DNA of 7,529 nt. It comes from Gammaproteobacteria bacterium (GTDB lineage Bacteria > Pseudomonadota > Gammaproteobacteria > Competibacterales > Competibacteraceae). This document shows, piece by piece, positions 1-6,184 of this stretch; position 1 is the first letter of the stretch; each line of letters starts with the position of its first letter. The stretch is from contig JAIFNF010000253.1 of the NCBI GenBank assembly GCA_020047885.1, positions 1 to 7,529 on the forward strand, read 5' to 3'. Position numbers and translations under genes: made by a program. The notes below the pieces were generated by a model, which saw only the letters and a list, made by a program, of their open reading frames with translations, was not told the origin of the DNA and did no database searches.

Positions 1-218
1 CCGTCGTAGTCCAGATTCACTAGGGCGGCATCCAGCGAGTGTTGATGCGCTTTTTCCTGCGGATCAAAATCGCAGACGGTATTGCCCCGTTCTACGGTGC
101 CGGGGGCGGCGAGCTTGCCGGCGTGATACAGGATGGATTCTACCAGGGTGGTTTTGCCTGCCGCGCCATGCCCAACCAGGGCGACGTTACGGATGGATTC
201 GGTCGTGTAGTTGACCAT
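1..218 (-). CDS. Elongation factor G-like GTPase, N-terminal part (truncated by window edge)
   Basis: The first 72 codons of a translational GTPase are present and the rest lies beyond the left edge. The protein begins MVNYTTESIRNVALVGHGAAGK and continues TTLVESILYHAGKL. The G1/P-loop is therefore GHGAAGKT, not the AHIDAGKT of canonical FusA. That version, with an ALVGH strand and an early VERGNTVCDFDPQEKAH switch-I segment, is what I know from the EF-G-2 / EF-G-like paralogue group, so this is probably not the main translocase. Two in-frame ATGs lie side by side (221 and 218). I chose 218 because the strong AGGAGG at 224-229 is 5 bases from it and only 2 from the other. The leader carries a small perfect inverted repeat (263-278), and an insertion-sequence remnant lies directly upstream. 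Domains II-V cannot be seen, so the subgroup call rests on the N-terminus alone. Confidence 0.85.
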   Translation of the reverse strand, partial: MVNYTTESIRNVALVGHGAAGKTTLVESILYHAGKLAAPGTVERGNTVCDFDPQEKAHQHSLDAALVNLDYD

Positions 219-262
219 CATGACCTCCTTTCGCTTCGGTTCAATCGTGGTTTTTCTTGTGA

Positions 263-278
263 TTTGGCGTTTGCCAAA
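263..278 (-). repeat. Short perfect inverted repeat in the EF-G-like gene leader
   Basis: TTTGGC-GTTT-GCCAAA is a perfect 6-base stem with a 4-base spacer, 45 bases upstream of the chosen start codon. It could be a leader hairpin or an operator half-site pair. No T-run follows on the minus strand, so it is not an obvious terminator. I saw no convincing sigma-70 promoter around it. Its function is unknown. Confidence 0.4.
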
Positions 279-306
279 AGAACGCTAAAAGTCTACTTGA
301 CATCCT

Positions 307-395
307 CCCCGCCCTAATGATCTTTAAAAATTTAATCCGGTATGATTCTCAGGGATTGATACCGGATTATTGAGTTGAAGATCATAAGGACGGGG
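307..395. repeat. Large two-tier palindrome at the right end of the IS remnant
   Basis: The outer arms 307-324 and 378-395 pair at 16 of 18 positions (mismatches 312/390 and 316/386). Nested inside, 333-343 and 359-369 pair perfectly over 11 bases (core AATCCGGTAT / ATACCGGATT) around a 15-base loop. The A/T-rich junctions between the tiers do not pair fully. Subterminal hairpins of this sort are recognised by single-strand transposases at IS200/IS605 ends, and the region downstream of tnpB normally encodes its guide (omega) RNA. Either role would have been lost or reduced here. A bidirectional terminator is also possible, but there is no clear T-run next to the stem. Confidence 0.7.
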
Positions 396-426
396 ATTCC
401 TGACATCACTATCAAGCTTTCCTCCT

Positions 427-534
427 TCACCGGGTCCTACCTATGTCGGCTTTCGCTGAAACAGGCTTTACCGTCTCTCCACAGGCTAACACTGCCAGCT
501 CGGCAGCTTTTGTGGATTTCGATAGATCGCTTGG
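427..534 (-). pseudogene. TnpB (OrfB) C-terminal fragment
   Basis: Read on the minus strand, this frame runs from just after an in-frame TAA (535-537) to a TGA at 427-429 and gives 35 residues. They include AAELAVLACGETVKPVSAKA. The pattern 'LAVLACGE(T/P)V+P' following the last catalytic segment is familiar from the tails of IS605/IS1341 TnpB proteins, where it trails the RuvC and zinc-finger regions. No upstream TnpB sequence, start codon or catalytic DED residues remain, so this is a dead fragment. The family call comes from remembered tail patterns in a short peptide and is moderate in strength, though the flanking IS-type palindromes support it. Confidence 0.55.
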
Positions 535-582
535 TTATCGCGACCGGTTGTGGGAGATTGTACCCAAAACGCGGCGCTTAAA

Positions 583-603
583 CAGTCCCCGTGAGCGGGA
601 CTG
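583..603. repeat. Short hairpin inside the IS remnant
   Basis: CAGTCCC (583-589) and GGGACTG (597-603) form a perfect 7-base stem around a 7-base loop. Read leftwards, the stem is followed only by TTT, so it would be a weak terminator at best. It may be an old subterminal structure of the element. Confidence 0.5.
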
Positions 604-620
604 CTGCGCCGTCCGCTATC

Positions 621-643
621 CCTCCCCGCCCTGAAGGATGGGG
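621..643. repeat. Left-end C-rich/G-rich block of the IS remnant
   Basis: CCTCCCCGCCCT at 621-632 repeats 304-315 exactly and is followed by the partly complementary GGATGGGG (636-643), an imperfect palindrome. It ends 18 bases before the dehydrogenase start codon. The GGAG ribosome binding site at 652-655 is therefore at or just beyond the element border. Confidence 0.5.
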
Positions 644-661
644 TCTCTCGCGGAGAATCTG

Positions 662-1843
662 ATGAGATTTTTTAAATCACTTGTCGTTTCCGGACTGCTG
701 GGTACGCTCAGCATGGGTTGCACCGCCCAGACCAGGTCAGCGCCGATGAGTGGCGATGTCCCGGAAGCCCCAGGTTGGCGAGCCGAAATCGTCGTTGATG
801 GGCTGACTCACCCCTGGTCGATCGCTTGGCTCCCGGATGGCTCGGCGTTGGTAACGGAACGTCCGGGGCGTCTGCGGTTGATTCGCAACGGGCACCTCGA
901 TCCGAAACCGATTGCCGGCCTGCCGCCGGTGTTGGCTTTCGGGCAGGGCGGGTTGCTTGACATCGCCCTGCATCCTGATTTTGCTAATAACCGGTTGATC
1001 TATTTCACTATGGCTATCGGTAGTCCCGAGGCGAATCGCACGGCACTGGTGCGGGGGCGCTTTCAGGACGCTACCCTGCGCGACGCCAAGATCATTTTCC
1101 AGAATGCGGATCCCAAATCCGGGGGACAACATTTTGGTTCCCGCCTGGTCTGGTTGCCGGATCAGACGGTGCTCATGAGCATCGGTGATGGCGGCAATCC
1201 ACCGACCCGCTTTGGCGATGGGAATATTCGCGATCAGGCGCAAAATCCGGGGACGCATTTTGGCAAGGTGCTGCGATTAAAGGAGGACGGTACCCCGCCT
1301 GCTGATAATCCGTTCGTTAACCGACGGGGCGCGAAACCCGAAATTTGGACGCTCGGTCATCGCAATATCCAGGGTCTGACCCGTCATCCGCTGAATGGAC
1401 GCATCTGGGCGAATGAACACGGCTCGCGGGGCGGGGATGAACTCAATATCCTCCAGGGCGGCGGTAACTATGGCTGGCCGGAAGTCACCTATAGCCTGGA
1501 ATACTGGGGACCGAAAATCTCTGAGGAAACCCACCGTCCGGGCATTACTGATCCCCAGTTGATCTGGACGCCGTCGAAGGCTCCCAGTGGTTTGACGTTC
1601 TACACCGGCGACGTCTATCCACAATGGAAAGGCGATCTTTTCAGCGGCGCGCTCAAGTTTGGTCAAATTCGCCGCATTGACCTGGACGGCGACCGAATTA
1701 TCGGCGAGGAGAAGCTGACCTTTGGCAAACGGGTGCGGGATGTGCGTCAGGGACCAGACGGGTATCTGTACGTACTGACCGATGAGGATCATGGGGCGCT
1801 GTTGCGCATTGTACCAACGGAAAAGGGGAAATCGAATGATTAG
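662..1843 (+). CDS. yliI: PQQ-dependent aldose sugar dehydrogenase (soluble, YliI/Asd type)
   Basis: A 393-residue beta-propeller protein of the glucose/sorbosone dehydrogenase family, which oxidises aldoses with PQQ and Ca2+ in the periplasm. Family blocks appear in order: LTHPWSIAWLPDGSALVTE (48-66), QGGLLDIALHPDF (95-107), GGQHFGSRL with the likely catalytic base H157, IGDGG (174-178), LGHRNIQGL (231-239), EHGSRGGDELN (252-262, metal/PQQ region), GGNYGWP (267-273), and RDVRQGPDGYLYVLTDE near the end. Residues 1-20 form a signal sequence ending LSMGC. This may be a lipobox with C20 lipidated, but M at -2 makes it imperfect. I chose ATG 662 over an upstream in-frame ATG at 638 because GGAG (652-655) is 6 bases ahead and the signal peptide then starts properly. 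It overlaps the next gene by 8 bases. Its upstream control region is mostly IS remnant. The cofactor PQQ must be made elsewhere or taken up. Confidence 0.93.
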   Translation: MRFFKSLVVSGLLGTLSMGCTAQTRSAPMSGDVPEAPGWRAEIVVDGLTHPWSIAWLPDGSALVTERPGRLRLIRNGHLDPKPIAGLPPVLAFGQGGLLDIALHPDFANNRLIYFTMAIGSPEANRTALVRGRFQDATLRDAKIIFQNADPKSGGQHFGSRLVWLPDQTVLMSIGDGGNPPTRFGDGNIRDQAQNPGTHFGKVLRLKEDGTPPADNPFVNRRGAKPEIWTLGHRNIQGLTRHPLNGRIWANEHGSRGGDELNILQGGGNYGWPEVTYSLEYWGPKISEETHRPGITDPQLIWTPSKAPSGLTFYTGDVYPQWKGDLFSGALKFGQIRRIDLDGDRIIGEEKLTFGKRVRDVRQGPDGYLYVLTDEDHGALLRIVPTEKGKSND

Positions 1844-2474
1844 GCAGAGGGTGAGTCGCGTTGCGCGCCGCTGGGGCTACTGGCCACCGGTGTTCGCTAT
1901 GATGCTTTATCTGGGGTTCGGTTCGCGGGCATGGGCGGACGAGAACTTGTGGGAGGTGCTGCGTTCCGGGACGGCGGTCGGCCTGATCCGTCATACGCTG
2001 GCACCAGGCGGCGGCGACCCGGCGCATTTCCAGTTGGAGGATTGCGCGACGCAACGCAATCTGTCGGCAGCGGGGCGTCAGCAGGCTCGCGCTATTGGAG
2101 CTGCATTCCGACGCAACGGCATCGCCACCGCCCGTGTGCTGTCCAGTCGCTGGTGTCGGTGCCTGGATACGGCTCGCCTGTTGGATCTGGGACCTGTCGA
2201 ACCCTTTCCTCCCCTGGATTCCTTCTTCGCTTACCCGGAGCGTGCTGATTCCCAAATGGCGGCACTCCGGGAATTTCTCAGCCGCCCTTACGCCGGCTCG
2301 CCGCGAGTGCTGGTCACGCATCAGGTGAACATTACTGCGCTCACCAACGTTATGCCGCAATCCGGGGAGTTGATCATTGTGCAACCGCTGACGGGGGGAC
2401 AGGTGCGGGTTCTCGGTCGCCTGGAACCGGGCGGGGAATCCGAGGCTGTCGAAAAACTTATCATTGATTATTAA
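1836..2474 (+). CDS. Exported histidine phosphatase superfamily protein
   Basis: A 212-residue protein of the phosphoglycerate-mutase-like (histidine phosphatase) superfamily. The catalytic segment is GLIRHTLAPG with R52-H53; here the usual RHG is RHT. Further family marks are NLSAAGRQQARAIGAAF (75-91), the second arginine in LSSRWCRCLDTARLL (R105), and VLVTHQVNITAL with H162. Residues 1-34 form a signal peptide: an arginine-rich start, a hydrophobic stretch (about 17-28), and cleavage predicted after AWA-34. The protein should therefore act in the periplasm. The substrate is unknown. ATG 1836 is preceded by AAGGGG and lies inside the 3' end of the dehydrogenase gene, so the two are probably translationally coupled. 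Whether they share a task, for example handling a sugar phosphate or a sugar, is inference. The fold assignment is firm and the specific activity is open. Confidence 0.88.
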   Translation: MIRQRVSRVARRWGYWPPVFAMMLYLGFGSRAWADENLWEVLRSGTAVGLIRHTLAPGGGDPAHFQLEDCATQRNLSAAGRQQARAIGAAFRRNGIATARVLSSRWCRCLDTARLLDLGPVEPFPPLDSFFAYPERADSQMAALREFLSRPYAGSPRVLVTHQVNITALTNVMPQSGELIIVQPLTGGQVRVLGRLEPGGESEAVEKLIIDY

Positions 2475-2484
2475 GAAAAATTTT

Positions 2485-2546
2485 CTGTGGAGCTGGCTTC
2501 CAGCCGGCTTTTGGCCGATAGAGCCGACTGGAAGCTGAGTCCACAG
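2485..2546. repeat. Long imperfect hairpin between convergent genes
   Basis: Arms 2485-2509 and 2522-2546 are complementary at 20 of 25 positions, with perfect blocks CTGTGGA at the base and GCTTCCAG in the middle, around a 12-base loop. It begins 10 bases after the phosphatase stop and lies about 100 bases past the moxR stop. On the minus strand the stem is followed by AAAATTTTTCTT, which could make it a terminator for sodC-moxR; on the plus strand no T-run follows. The length and imperfect arms also suit a dispersed repeat (REP/MITE-like). The rest of the 2475-2646 spacer shows nothing I recognise. Confidence 0.65.
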
Positions 2547-2646
2547 TTATACAGATCAAAGACTTGTTTTTTAGACGGCTTCTTATGGTCTAACTTGAAA
2601 CTCATGAGGTGTTAAAGCCACAGTTCGCAGGAGGCGATTTTACCCA

Positions 2647-3576
2647 TTAAACCGGTGCAGCAACCTGCCGCATGATCTCCCCGACCGCCGCTTCAGCCGT
2701 CAGGCCGCTAAACCGGGCTTGCGGATCGAGTTTCAGGCGATGCGCCAGCACCGGAACCGCTAGTTCCCGCACCAGATCCGGAGTGACAAACTCCAGGCCA
2801 TCAAACAGCGCTAACGCCCGGGCAATTTTGATCAGTGCCAGCGAGGCGCGGGGACTGGCACCCATCGCAATGCCCGGCGCTTTCCGGGTCGCGGCCACCA
2901 ACTCCACCAGATAACGGCTGACTTCATCGCTCACCCGAATCGCGGTAGCGGCCTGCCGCAGGTAATTCAGCGCGGCATGATCCGCGCAGGGTTGCAGAGT
3001 ATCCAGCGGATGCCCCTCCCGCTGAGCGGTCAGCACCGCCAGTTCCCCCTCAAGGTCGGGATAACCCAGCGCGAACCGCAGGGCGAACCGATCCATCTGC
3101 GCTTCCGGCAACGGGTAGGTGCCGTGGAATTCAATCGGATTCTGGGTGGCGATGACGAAGAACCATTCGCCCAGTTCGTGCCGTTGACCGTCCAGACTGA
3201 TCTGCCGCTCGCCCATCGCTTCCAGCAATGCCGCCTGGGTGCGCGGCGAGGCGCGGTTGATTTCATCGGCCAGCAGCACTTCGGTAAACGCTGGGCCGCG
3301 ATGCAGGCGGAATTCCTGCCGCTGCGGATCGAAGATGGACACGCCGAGCAGGTCGGAAGGCAGCAGATCCGGGGTGAATTGAATGCGCTGGAATTGCAGG
3401 GTCAGCGATTGGGCGAACGCTTTGGCCAGGGTGGTCTTGCCCGTCCCCGGCAGGTCTTCCAGCAGGACGTGACCACCGGCGACGAAGGCGGCCAGCAGCC
3501 AGCGGATGGTTTGTCGCTGGCCGACCATGACCGTTTCCAGATGGTTAGCGAGGGTTTGATAGGTGACGCGGCTCAT
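2647..3576 (-). CDS. MoxR-family AAA+ ATPase
   Basis: A 309-residue AAA+ ATPase of the MoxR group, which are chaperone-like motors that help assemble or activate partner proteins, often together with von Willebrand A-domain proteins. Visible motifs are LPGTGKTT at 42-49 (Walker A, K47), FTPDLLPSDLLG (67-78), LLADEINRA at 101-109 (Walker B, D104/E105), QAALLEAMGERQIS, FFVIATQNPIE (sensor 1), LPEAQMDRF (arginine-finger region), and the C-terminal lid with ASPRASLALIKIARALA (sensor 2). Length and order are typical. It starts 17 bases after the sodC stop with only a poor Shine-Dalgarno site, so it is probably read on the sodC transcript. MoxR genes usually sit next to DUF58 and VWA-domain genes. 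Here the neighbour downstream is a converging gene on the other strand, so the partner genes are absent locally. The client protein cannot be named. Confidence 0.93.
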   Translation of the reverse strand: MSRVTYQTLANHLETVMVGQRQTIRWLLAAFVAGGHVLLEDLPGTGKTTLAKAFAQSLTLQFQRIQFTPDLLPSDLLGVSIFDPQRQEFRLHRGPAFTEVLLADEINRASPRTQAALLEAMGERQISLDGQRHELGEWFFVIATQNPIEFHGTYPLPEAQMDRFALRFALGYPDLEGELAVLTAQREGHPLDTLQPCADHAALNYLRQAATAIRVSDEVSRYLVELVAATRKAPGIAMGASPRASLALIKIARALALFDGLEFVTPDLVRELAVPVLAHRLKLDPQARFSGLTAEAAVGEIMRQVAAPV

Positions 3577-3593
3577 GAACTTGAATCCAGGGA

Positions 3594-4115
3594 TCAGGGG
3601 ATGACGCCGCAGACGATGCGATCGCCACCGCCGCCCAGCGCCGCCGGATGATCCGCATGATTATCGCCGCCGATGTGAATCATCAGGGAACGGCCCGCTA
3701 AATCGGTGAGCTTGAGTCGTGGCGCCAGCACCGGCTGAACCGCGTTGCCTTCGGCATCCACATAGAGCGCGGGCAGATCACCCAAGTGGCCATCGCCCCA
3801 GGGGAATCCGTGTTGACCGGTTTTCTGGGGGTCGTAGTGTCCACCGGCCGCGAGGCCGGGAACCTTTTTTCCATCCTTTTCTGCGGGCAGGCAACTCGGG
3901 TTCTCATGCACATGGAAACCGTGCAGACCCGCCGACAGGCCGGCCAGTGCCGGCGTGAACACTAGACCGTATTTCGTTTCGGTCACGACCATCTGCCCGA
4001 CACTCGCGCCTGTCCCGGTTTCATTCACCAGGTTCATCGGGACGCTCAAACGGCCTTCGGCCAGGGATTCAAGGGCAACGCCCGCCAGCAGCAGGGTAAC
4101 CGCTAAACTTTTCAT
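3594..4115 (-). CDS. sodC: Periplasmic Cu/Zn superoxide dismutase
   Basis: A 173-residue Cu,Zn superoxide dismutase that turns superoxide into oxygen and hydrogen peroxide in the periplasm. All metal ligands are visible: copper by H68 and H70 (HGFHVHE), H93 and H147; zinc by H93, H102, H110 and D113 (HLGDLP). C75 in ENPSC and C169 in RIVCGVI are placed for the conserved disulfide, and R166 corresponds to the substrate-guiding arginine. Residues 1-19 form a signal peptide with likely cleavage after SLA. The length matches bacterial SodC. The start is supported by GAGGAG (4121-4126), 5 bases ahead. It is followed closely by the MoxR gene and preceded by hemL after 74 bases, where a possible promoter lies. 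Confidence 0.96.
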   Translation of the reverse strand: MKSLAVTLLLAGVALESLAEGRLSVPMNLVNETGTGASVGQMVVTETKYGLVFTPALAGLSAGLHGFHVHENPSCLPAEKDGKKVPGLAAGGHYDPQKTGQHGFPWGDGHLGDLPALYVDAEGNAVQPVLAPRLKLTDLAGRSLMIHIGGDNHADHPAALGGGGDRIVCGVIP

Positions 4116-4134
4116 AATCGCTCCTCGTTGAAAT

Positions 4135-4163
4135 TCAATACATCAAGCATAGTTGATGGGCAA
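4135..4163 (-). promoter_or_regulatory. Possible sodC promoter with internal palindrome
   Basis: On the minus strand, TTGCCC (4163-4158) and TATTGA (4140-4135) are 17 bases apart, a weak sigma-70 match whose transcript would start about 13 bases before the sodC ATG. The spacer between the two boxes holds a perfect inverted repeat, CATCAA-GCATAG-TTGATG (4141-4158), where a regulator could block or bend the promoter. The -10 match is poor, so the promoter is tentative; the palindrome is certain. Confidence 0.3.
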
Positions 4164-4189
4164 TGCGGCGTGCAGGGGATTGACAAGAT

Positions 4190-5473
4190 TTAGAGTCGGC
4201 TAAACACTCGCCGGGCTGCCGCCACCGTCGCCTCAATATCCTGTGCACTGTGTGCCGACGACATAAATCCAGCTTCGAACGCGGAAGGGGCAAAGTAGAC
4301 ACCCTCGACTAGCATGGCATGGAAAAACGCCTTGAATCGTTCCACGTCACAGGCCGTGGCCTGGGCATACGTCGTGACGGTATCCAGCGCGGTGAAGAAC
4401 AGCCCGAACATGCCGCCTACGCTGTTGGCCGTCAGGGCAACGCCGTACTCACGAGCCACCGTCGTGAGTTCCTGGCAGAGTTGCCGGGTGTTCGTCGCCA
4501 GCCGGTCATGGAAGCCCGGTGCGGAAATCAGGTCCAGCGTGACCAGTCCGGCGGTCATGGCGACCGGATTACCGGACAGCGTGCCTGCCTGATAGATCGG
4601 TCCCAGTGGCGCGAGTTGTTCCATAATTACCCGCTGGCCGCCAAACGCCCCGACCGGCATCCCGCCGCCAATGATCTTGCCCAGTGTCGTCAGATCAGGC
4701 TTCACGTTGTACAACGCCTGCGCGCCGCCACGCGCCACGCGGAAGCCGGTCATCACTTCATCGAAAATCAGGACGCTCTCATAGCGGTCGCACAGTTGGC
4801 GCAACTCGGCTAGAAACCCGGGTACGGGCGGAATGCAATTCATGTTGCCAGCCACCGGTTCGACGATCACGGCGGCGACTTCTTCCCCAATGTCCGCAAA
4901 GACCCGCCGAACCTGTAATAGGTCGTTGTAGGTCACGGTCACGGTATAGGCCGCCAAAGCCGTGGGGACGCCGGGCGAGGTGGGGACGCCCAGGGTCAGC
5001 GCTCCGGAGCCGGCCTTGACCAGCAGCGAGTCGGAATGACCGTGGTAGCAGCCCTCGAATTTGATGATCTTGTTGCGGCCCGTAAAGCCCCGAGCCAGGC
5101 GGATGGCGCTCATGGTGGCCTCAGTGCCGGAGTTGCACATCCGCACCAATTCCATTGAGGGCATCAGTTCGTTAATACGCCGCGCCATGACCGTTTCCAA
5201 TTCGGTCGGCGCACCGAAGCTCAGGCCGCGCCCCGCCACTTCCCGCACGGCGTGAATCACCGCTGGATGAGCATGGCCGGCGATCATCGGTCCCCAGGAA
5301 CCGACGTAGTCGAGATAACGGCGGTCGTCTTCATCGTATAAATAGGCGCCTTCACCGCGTTTGAAAAAGATCGGGGTTCCGCCGACCCCGCGAAAGGCGC
5401 GCACTGGCGAATTGACGCCGCCGGGGATGTAGCGCTGGGCTTCGGTAAACAGTTGTTCGGAACGAGTGGACAT
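4190..5473 (-). CDS. hemL: Glutamate-1-semialdehyde 2,1-aminomutase
   Basis: A 427-residue PLP enzyme that moves the amino group of glutamate-1-semialdehyde to give 5-aminolevulinate, the tetrapyrrole precursor, in the cytoplasm (C5 pathway). Recognisable parts are the N-terminal [18 protein letters not shown] (15-32), [10 protein letters not shown] (114-123, phosphate binding), YHGH (143-146), VEPVAGNMN (204-212), [10 protein letters not shown] (236-245, D238 contacts the PLP ring nitrogen), and the PLP lysine K266 in [17 protein letters not shown]. The C-terminal [20 protein letters not shown] is also typical. Length agrees with E. coli HemL (426). AAGGA lies 8 bases ahead of ATG 5473. It follows thiE by 60 bases with no clear terminator or promoter between, so it is probably the third gene of the thiD transcript. 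The cofactor link, PLP versus thiamine, is not functional; the order is simply conserved. Confidence 0.98.
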   Translation of the reverse strand: MSTRSEQLFTEAQRYIPGGVNSPVRAFRGVGGTPIFFKRGEGAYLYDEDDRRYLDYVGSWGPMIAGHAHPAVIHAVREVAGRGLSFGAPTELETVMARRINELMPSMELVRMCNSGTEATMSAIRLARGFTGRNKIIKFEGCYHGHSDSLLVKAGSGALTLGVPTSPGVPTALAAYTVTVTYNDLLQVRRVFADIGEEVAAVIVEPVAGNMNCIPPVPGFLAELRQLCDRYESVLIFDEVMTGFRVARGGAQALYNVKPDLTTLGKIIGGGMPVGAFGGQRVIMEQLAPLGPIYQAGTLSGNPVAMTAGLVTLDLISAPGFHDRLATNTRQLCQELTTVAREYGVALTANSVGGMFGLFFTALDTVTTYAQATACDVERFKAFFHAMLVEGVYFAPSAFEAGFMSSAHSAQDIEATVAAARRVFSRL

Positions 5474-5533
5474 GGTGAATTTCCTTGGAGCGTCTTCTTG
5501 AAGGTTGCGGTTCCCGCGTCCTGGGGGAAAGCA

Positions 5534-6184
5534 TCAGGGAGCAGGTGGGGCAAACCGGTGGGCATAACGGGCGGCAGCAGCGCGGATGTCCGGTTGGCCG
5601 AAGACGCCGCTGATGACCGCTAGAGCATCGGCGCCGACTTCGAGTAGGAGCGGCGCGTTATCCGGGGTAATACCGCCGATTGCAACAATCGGAATGCGCA
5701 GGGCAGCACGGGCTTCTCGCAATAGGGCGATAGAAGCGCGAATTTCCGTCGGTTTGGTCGGCGACGGGAAAAAGGCACCGAACGCGACATGATCGGCTCC
5801 GGCCTGTTCGGCTTCCAGCGCCAGATCCAGCCGGTTATAGCAGGAGACGCCAATCAGGGCGTTTTCTCCCAACCGGGCGCGGGCGGTTGCAAACGCGGGG
5901 TCGTCCCGGCCGATATGGACGCCCGCCGCTCCGACCTCAGCCGCGAGTTCTACATCGTCGTTGATGATCAGCGGAACCTGGTAACGCTGACAGACGACGT
6001 TCAGCCTTTGCGCCTGCGCCAGTCGCCGGGCGGTATCGGCGCTTTTATCGCGGTACTGGATCATCCGCGCACCGCCCAGCAGCGCCTGTTCGACCGCATC
6101 CAGCAAACGGTCATCGGGAATCAGCAGCGCGTCAGTGATGGCGTACAGGCCCTGACAGCGGGGTTTAAGCGTTTGGGTCATCAT
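5534..6184 (-). CDS. thiE: Thiamine-phosphate synthase
   Basis: A 216-residue TIM-barrel enzyme that joins hydroxymethylpyrimidine diphosphate with the thiazole phosphate to give thiamine phosphate. Motifs are GLYAITD (12-18), MIQYRDK (41-47, pyrimidine and pyrophosphate binding), LIINDD (72-77), GVHIGRDD (88-95), IGVSCYN (111-117), FGAFFPSPTKP (135-145) and IVAIGGITPDN (166-176). The frame extends upstream to 6271, but that part lies inside thiD and does not look like ThiE. Two adjacent ATGs (6184 and 6181) fit the family start. With 6184 the genes share ATGA, with 6181 they share one base; only a weak GAG precedes either, so translation is probably coupled to thiD. Length is normal for the family. 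Confidence 0.96.
   Translation of the reverse strand: MMTQTLKPRCQGLYAITDALLIPDDRLLDAVEQALLGGARMIQYRDKSADTARRLAQAQRLNVVCQRYQVPLIINDDVELAAEVGAAGVHIGRDDPAFATARARLGENALIGVSCYNRLDLALEAEQAGADHVAFGAFFPSPTKPTEIRASIALLREARAALRIPIVAIGGITPDNAPLLLEVGADALAVISGVFGQPDIRAAAARYAHRFAPPAP

Larger units (their letters stand above)
297..645 (-). mobile_element. Degenerate TnpB-carrying (IS200/IS605 or IS1341-like) insertion-sequence remnant
   Basis: This spacer between two divergent genes is explained by a decayed insertion sequence. The 12-mer CCTCCCCGCCCT occurs at both ends (304-315 and 621-632), each time as the start of a C-rich/G-rich palindrome. Such C-rich/G-rich blocks are common at the borders of IS200/IS605-type TnpB elements. 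Between them lies a minus-strand reading frame matching a TnpB tail (427-534), with everything upstream of it in tnpB deleted. The element points left, so the hairpin at 307-395 would be its right-end structure and the block at 621-643 its left end. Exact borders are inferred; I set the left one at TTGA (TCAA on the minus strand). No TnpA gene is present, so the remnant cannot move by itself. Confidence 0.6.

Noticed and set aside
297..328. A perfect TTGACA at 297-302 that might be a plus-strand promoter at the IS border.
   Set aside because: No acceptable -10 box lies 16-19 bases downstream; the bases there are ATCTTTA-like. It is more simply part of the IS end.
443..634. Plus-strand open frames of about 60 codons across the IS remnant.
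   Set aside because: They cross the TnpB tail and palindromes on the opposite strand, lack good ribosome binding sites and show no protein family pattern.
638..661. Start of the sugar dehydrogenase at ATG 638.
   Set aside because: That ATG is inside the IS terminal palindrome, has no ribosome binding site, and would put eight extra residues before a normal signal peptide.
4684..5019. Long plus-strand open frames inside hemL, thiE, thiD and moxR.
   Set aside because: These are antisense shadows of clearly identified genes in GC-rich sequence, with arginine/proline-rich translations and no family signatures.
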